DNA of 7,722 bases, taken from contig JAEWIW010000263.1 of assembly GCA_023386855.1 (NCBI GenBank), forward strand, positions 1 through 7,722, written 5' to 3'. Both the position numbers and the translations under genes were made by a program. The notes beneath the pieces are model-generated. The model searched no databases, was not told the DNA's origin, and was given only the letters and a program-made list of their open reading frames with translations. Below, piece by piece: positions 5,613 to 7,722 of this stretch. Source of the stretch: Bacteroidota bacterium (GTDB taxonomy: Bacteria > Bacteroidota > Bacteroidia > Chitinophagales > Chitinophagaceae). Position 1 is the first letter of the stretch. Each line of letters opens with the position of its first letter.

Positions 5613-7722
5613 ATGAATGTAGAAAATGAACGTTTGAAAGACAGACGATGGAAGAAATGGGGACCATATGTCAGCAACCGCCAATGGGCCACCGTTAGAG
5701 AAGATTATAGTGCGGATTCAAATACATGGAATTTCACTTCATATGAAAAGGCACTTAGCAGAACCTACCGCTGGGGTGAAGATGGTATCGGTGCCATCTG
5801 CGACGATGAACAGTTGCTTTGCTTTGGCATTGCACTTTGGAATAAAAAAGATCCATTTATAAAAGAAAGACTTTTCGGTTTAACCAACCCGGAAGGTAAC
5901 CATGGTGAAGATGTAAAGGAATTGTATTATTACCTCGACAGCACTCCTACGCATTCCTATATGCAGATGCTGTACAAATACCCGCAGTCAGAATTCCCTT
6001 ACCAGCAATTACGCGCAGAAAACGGCATGCGTGGTCGCCTTGAGCCTGAATATGAACTGGTGGATACCGGTGTTTTTGATGAAAGAAAATACTTTGATGT
6101 TTTCATTGAATATGCCAAGGCGGATTATAATGATATCCTCATTAAGATACATGTTGAGAACAGGGGGCCTGAAGCGGCATCATTGCATCTTATACCGCAG
6201 CTCTGGTTCAGGAATACCTGGGCCTGGGACGAAGATCCGTATAAGCCGAAACTTAGTGCTGTTGGCCAGCACCACGTTAAAATAACACACAGGAAATTCG
6301 GCAAAAAATATTTATACAGTGAACCCCTTGCTGAACCGCTGTTCTGTGAAAATGAAACCAATACCTTAATTCATTTCAATAAAAAGAAAAGAGGAACCAG
6401 CAAGGAAGGTATCAATGATTTTATCATTCACGGAACAGAGAAAGCATTAAATAAAAGAAAATCAGGAACCAAGGCAGCGTATGATTTTGACATAACGATC
6501 GGCGCAGGCGAACGATATACCCTTAAACTCAGGCTCGCAGGAAAAACCCAGCAGGATCCCTTTCGTCTTTACGATGAAATATTCGCAAAGCGCAAACAGG
6601 AAGCAGATGAGTTTTACCACGATTTGCAGCATAATGTTCAAAGCCCCGATACACGCATGATTCAGCGCCAGGCATTTGCAGGAATGCTTTGGAACAAACA
6701 GTTTTATTATTATGATCTCGACAGCTGGATAAAAGGCGACCAGGTGAACATCACCTATGAACACCGTAAACATGGGCGTAATTCACGATGGATGCATCTT
6801 CATAATTACGATATCATCAGCATGCCCGATAAATGGGAATATCCCTGGTATGCCGCATGGGACCTGGCATTTCATTGTATTCCATTAGGCCTCGTAGATA
6901 TACAGTTCGCAAAAGACCAGCTGCTGCTGCTGACCAGGGAAAGATACATGCATCCCAATGGACAGCTTCCTGCATATGAATGGGATTTCAGTGATGTGAA
7001 TCCACCGGTACATGCCTGGTCGACCTGGAGGATCTTTAAAATGGATAAGAAAAATGATGCTACCGGTGATATTCATTTTTTGGAATCCATGTTCCACAAA
7101 CTCCTGCTCAACTTCACCTGGTGGGTGAACCGGAAGGATACTTCGGGCAATAATATCTTCCAGGGAGGATTTCTTGGACTGGATAATATCGGTGTGTTTG
7201 ATCGCAACGCGAAGCTCCCGGGCGGTGGTTATATTGAACAGGCTGATGGCACCAGCTGGATGGCCATGTTTTCATTGAATATGCTAAGGATCGCGTTGGA
7301 ATTATCGAAACATAATCCCGTTTACCAGGATATGGCCACGAAATTCTTTGAACATTTCATGTATATCGCCGGCGCCAAGTCGCATATGGGAGAAGGAAGC
7401 CGTGGCTTATGGGATCCTGAAGATGGTTTTTTTTACGACCAGGTGCGACAGCACGATCAAAGCACCATCAGGCTCAAAGTAAAAAGCATGGTTGGACTGA
7501 TCCCCCTGTTTGCCGTTGAAGTGCTTGATGAATCATTATTACAGCCACATACAGCGTTTACAGAAAGGATGGACTGGTTCCTGAAGAACAAACCTGATCT
7601 TTCAAAACTGGTCTCCCGTTATGAAGAAAGAAACGAAAACAGGATTCATTTGTTAAGCCTTCTGAAAAAAAATGAACTTGCCAGGATACTCCAAAGGATG
7701 CTGGATGAAACGGCATTTCTTT
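5613..7722 (+). CDS. GH63 / MGH1-like alpha-glycosidase (glucosidase-type), 3'-truncated by the window
   Basis: The frame is open from ATG 5613 to the window edge, 703 codons with no stop; an in-frame TGA at 5604-5606 supports this start. Residues about 1-320 look like an N-terminal beta-rich domain with RWGEDGIGAICDDEQLLCFG, LTNPEGNHGEDVKELYYYLD and QLWFRNTWAWDED. From about 345 the chain has the signatures of the (alpha/alpha)6 toroid of GH63-type enzymes: YPWYAAWDLAFH (W416-D417), GGFLGLDNIGVFDR (520-531), DGTSWMAMFSLNML (545-558), GLWDPEDGFFYD (598-609) and VKSMVGLIPLFAVEVL (623-638). By analogy with the SGLDD/SGMDN motif of characterised GH63 enzymes, D524 is the likely catalytic acid. 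The base glutamate usually lies about 190-230 residues later, so it is probably outside the window. There is no signal peptide, so it is probably cytoplasmic, acting on a small glucoside, mannosylglycerate-like compound or oligosaccharide; the substrate cannot be told. Similar proteins are about 880 residues, from memory, so about 180 are missing. Confidence 0.9.
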   Translation, partial: MNVENERLKDRRWKKWGPYVSNRQWATVREDYSADSNTWNFTSYEKALSRTYRWGEDGIGAICDDEQLLCFGIALWNKKDPFIKERLFGLTNPEGNHGEDVKELYYYLDSTPTHSYMQMLYKYPQSEFPYQQLRAENGMRGRLEPEYELVDTGVFDERKYFDVFIEYAKADYNDILIKIHVENRGPEAASLHLIPQLWFRNTWAWDEDPYKPKLSAVGQHHVKITHRKFGKKYLYSEPLAEPLFCENETNTLIHFNKKKRGTSKEGINDFIIHGTEKALNKRKSGTKAAYDFDITIGAGERYTLKLRLAGKTQQDPFRLYDEIFAKRKQEADEFYHDLQHNVQSPDTRMIQRQAFAGMLWNKQFYYYDLDSWIKGDQVNITYEHRKHGRNSRWMHLHNYDIISMPDKWEYPWYAAWDLAFHCIPLGLVDIQFAKDQLLLLTRERYMHPNGQLPAYEWDFSDVNPPVHAWSTWRIFKMDKKNDATGDIHFLESMFHKLLLNFTWWVNRKDTSGNNIFQGGFLGLDNIGVFDRNAKLPGGGYIEQADGTSWMAMFSLNMLRIALELSKHNPVYQDMATKFFEHFMYIAGAKSHMGEGSRGLWDPEDGFFYDQVRQHDQSTIRLKVKSMVGLIPLFAVEVLDESLLQPHTAFTERMDWFLKNKPDLSKLVSRYEERNENRIHLLSLLKKNELARILQRMLDETAFL

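Noticed and set aside
5603..5629. ATG at 5603 as an alternative start upstream of the glycosidase
   Set aside because: It is in another frame and stops after eight codons at TGA 5627-5629; ATG 5613 is the first start in the glycosidase frame after the in-frame TGA at 5604.
6462..6773. Minus-strand open frame of 103 codons antisense to the glycosidase
   Set aside because: The plus strand here encodes continuous GH63-type sequence; the antisense product shows no family features.

Overview
The window looks like chromosomal DNA from a Bacteroidota bacterium, most probably from the Chitinophagaceae/Sphingobacteriales side of the phylum. The reasons are moderate GC content, A/T-rich leaders without clear Shine-Dalgarno sequences, a lipoprotein with a short export signal, and clusters of GGAATACGG-type repeats between genes, which I associate from memory with that group. 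This placement is inference. No tRNA, rRNA, CRISPR array, transposase, phage gene or defence gene is visible.

Layout, left to right. (1) Bases 1-2306, plus strand: the C-terminal four fifths of gcvP, the PLP-dependent glycine decarboxylase of the glycine cleavage system; its 5' end is outside the window. (2) Bases 2307-2811: a convergent intergenic region. Each flanking gene is followed, on its own coding strand, by an array of alternating 7-mers GAATACG/GAAAACG and then a hairpin with a T-run. The two arrays form a perfect 29-bp inverted repeat. Between the hairpins lie about 290 bases with no convincing gene. (3) Bases 2812-5501, minus strand: a two-gene operon. A coiled-coil lipoprotein of unknown function comes first and is coupled through a TAATG stop/start overlap to a CPA2-type cation:proton antiporter whose C-terminus looks like two universal-stress-protein-like domains. 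(4) Bases 5502-5612: a short divergent promoter region. (5) Bases 5613-7722, plus strand: a GH63 / MGH1-like alpha-glycosidase that runs open off the right edge and lacks its last part, roughly 180 residues.

The genes do not form one pathway. They read as ordinary housekeeping and accessory genes: one-carbon metabolism, ion homeostasis with a possible envelope partner, and intracellular glycoside hydrolysis. I did not find strong evidence for a new multi-gene system. The points most worth checking are the transcription-oriented repeat tails with terminator hairpins, and the coupled lipoprotein-antiporter pair.
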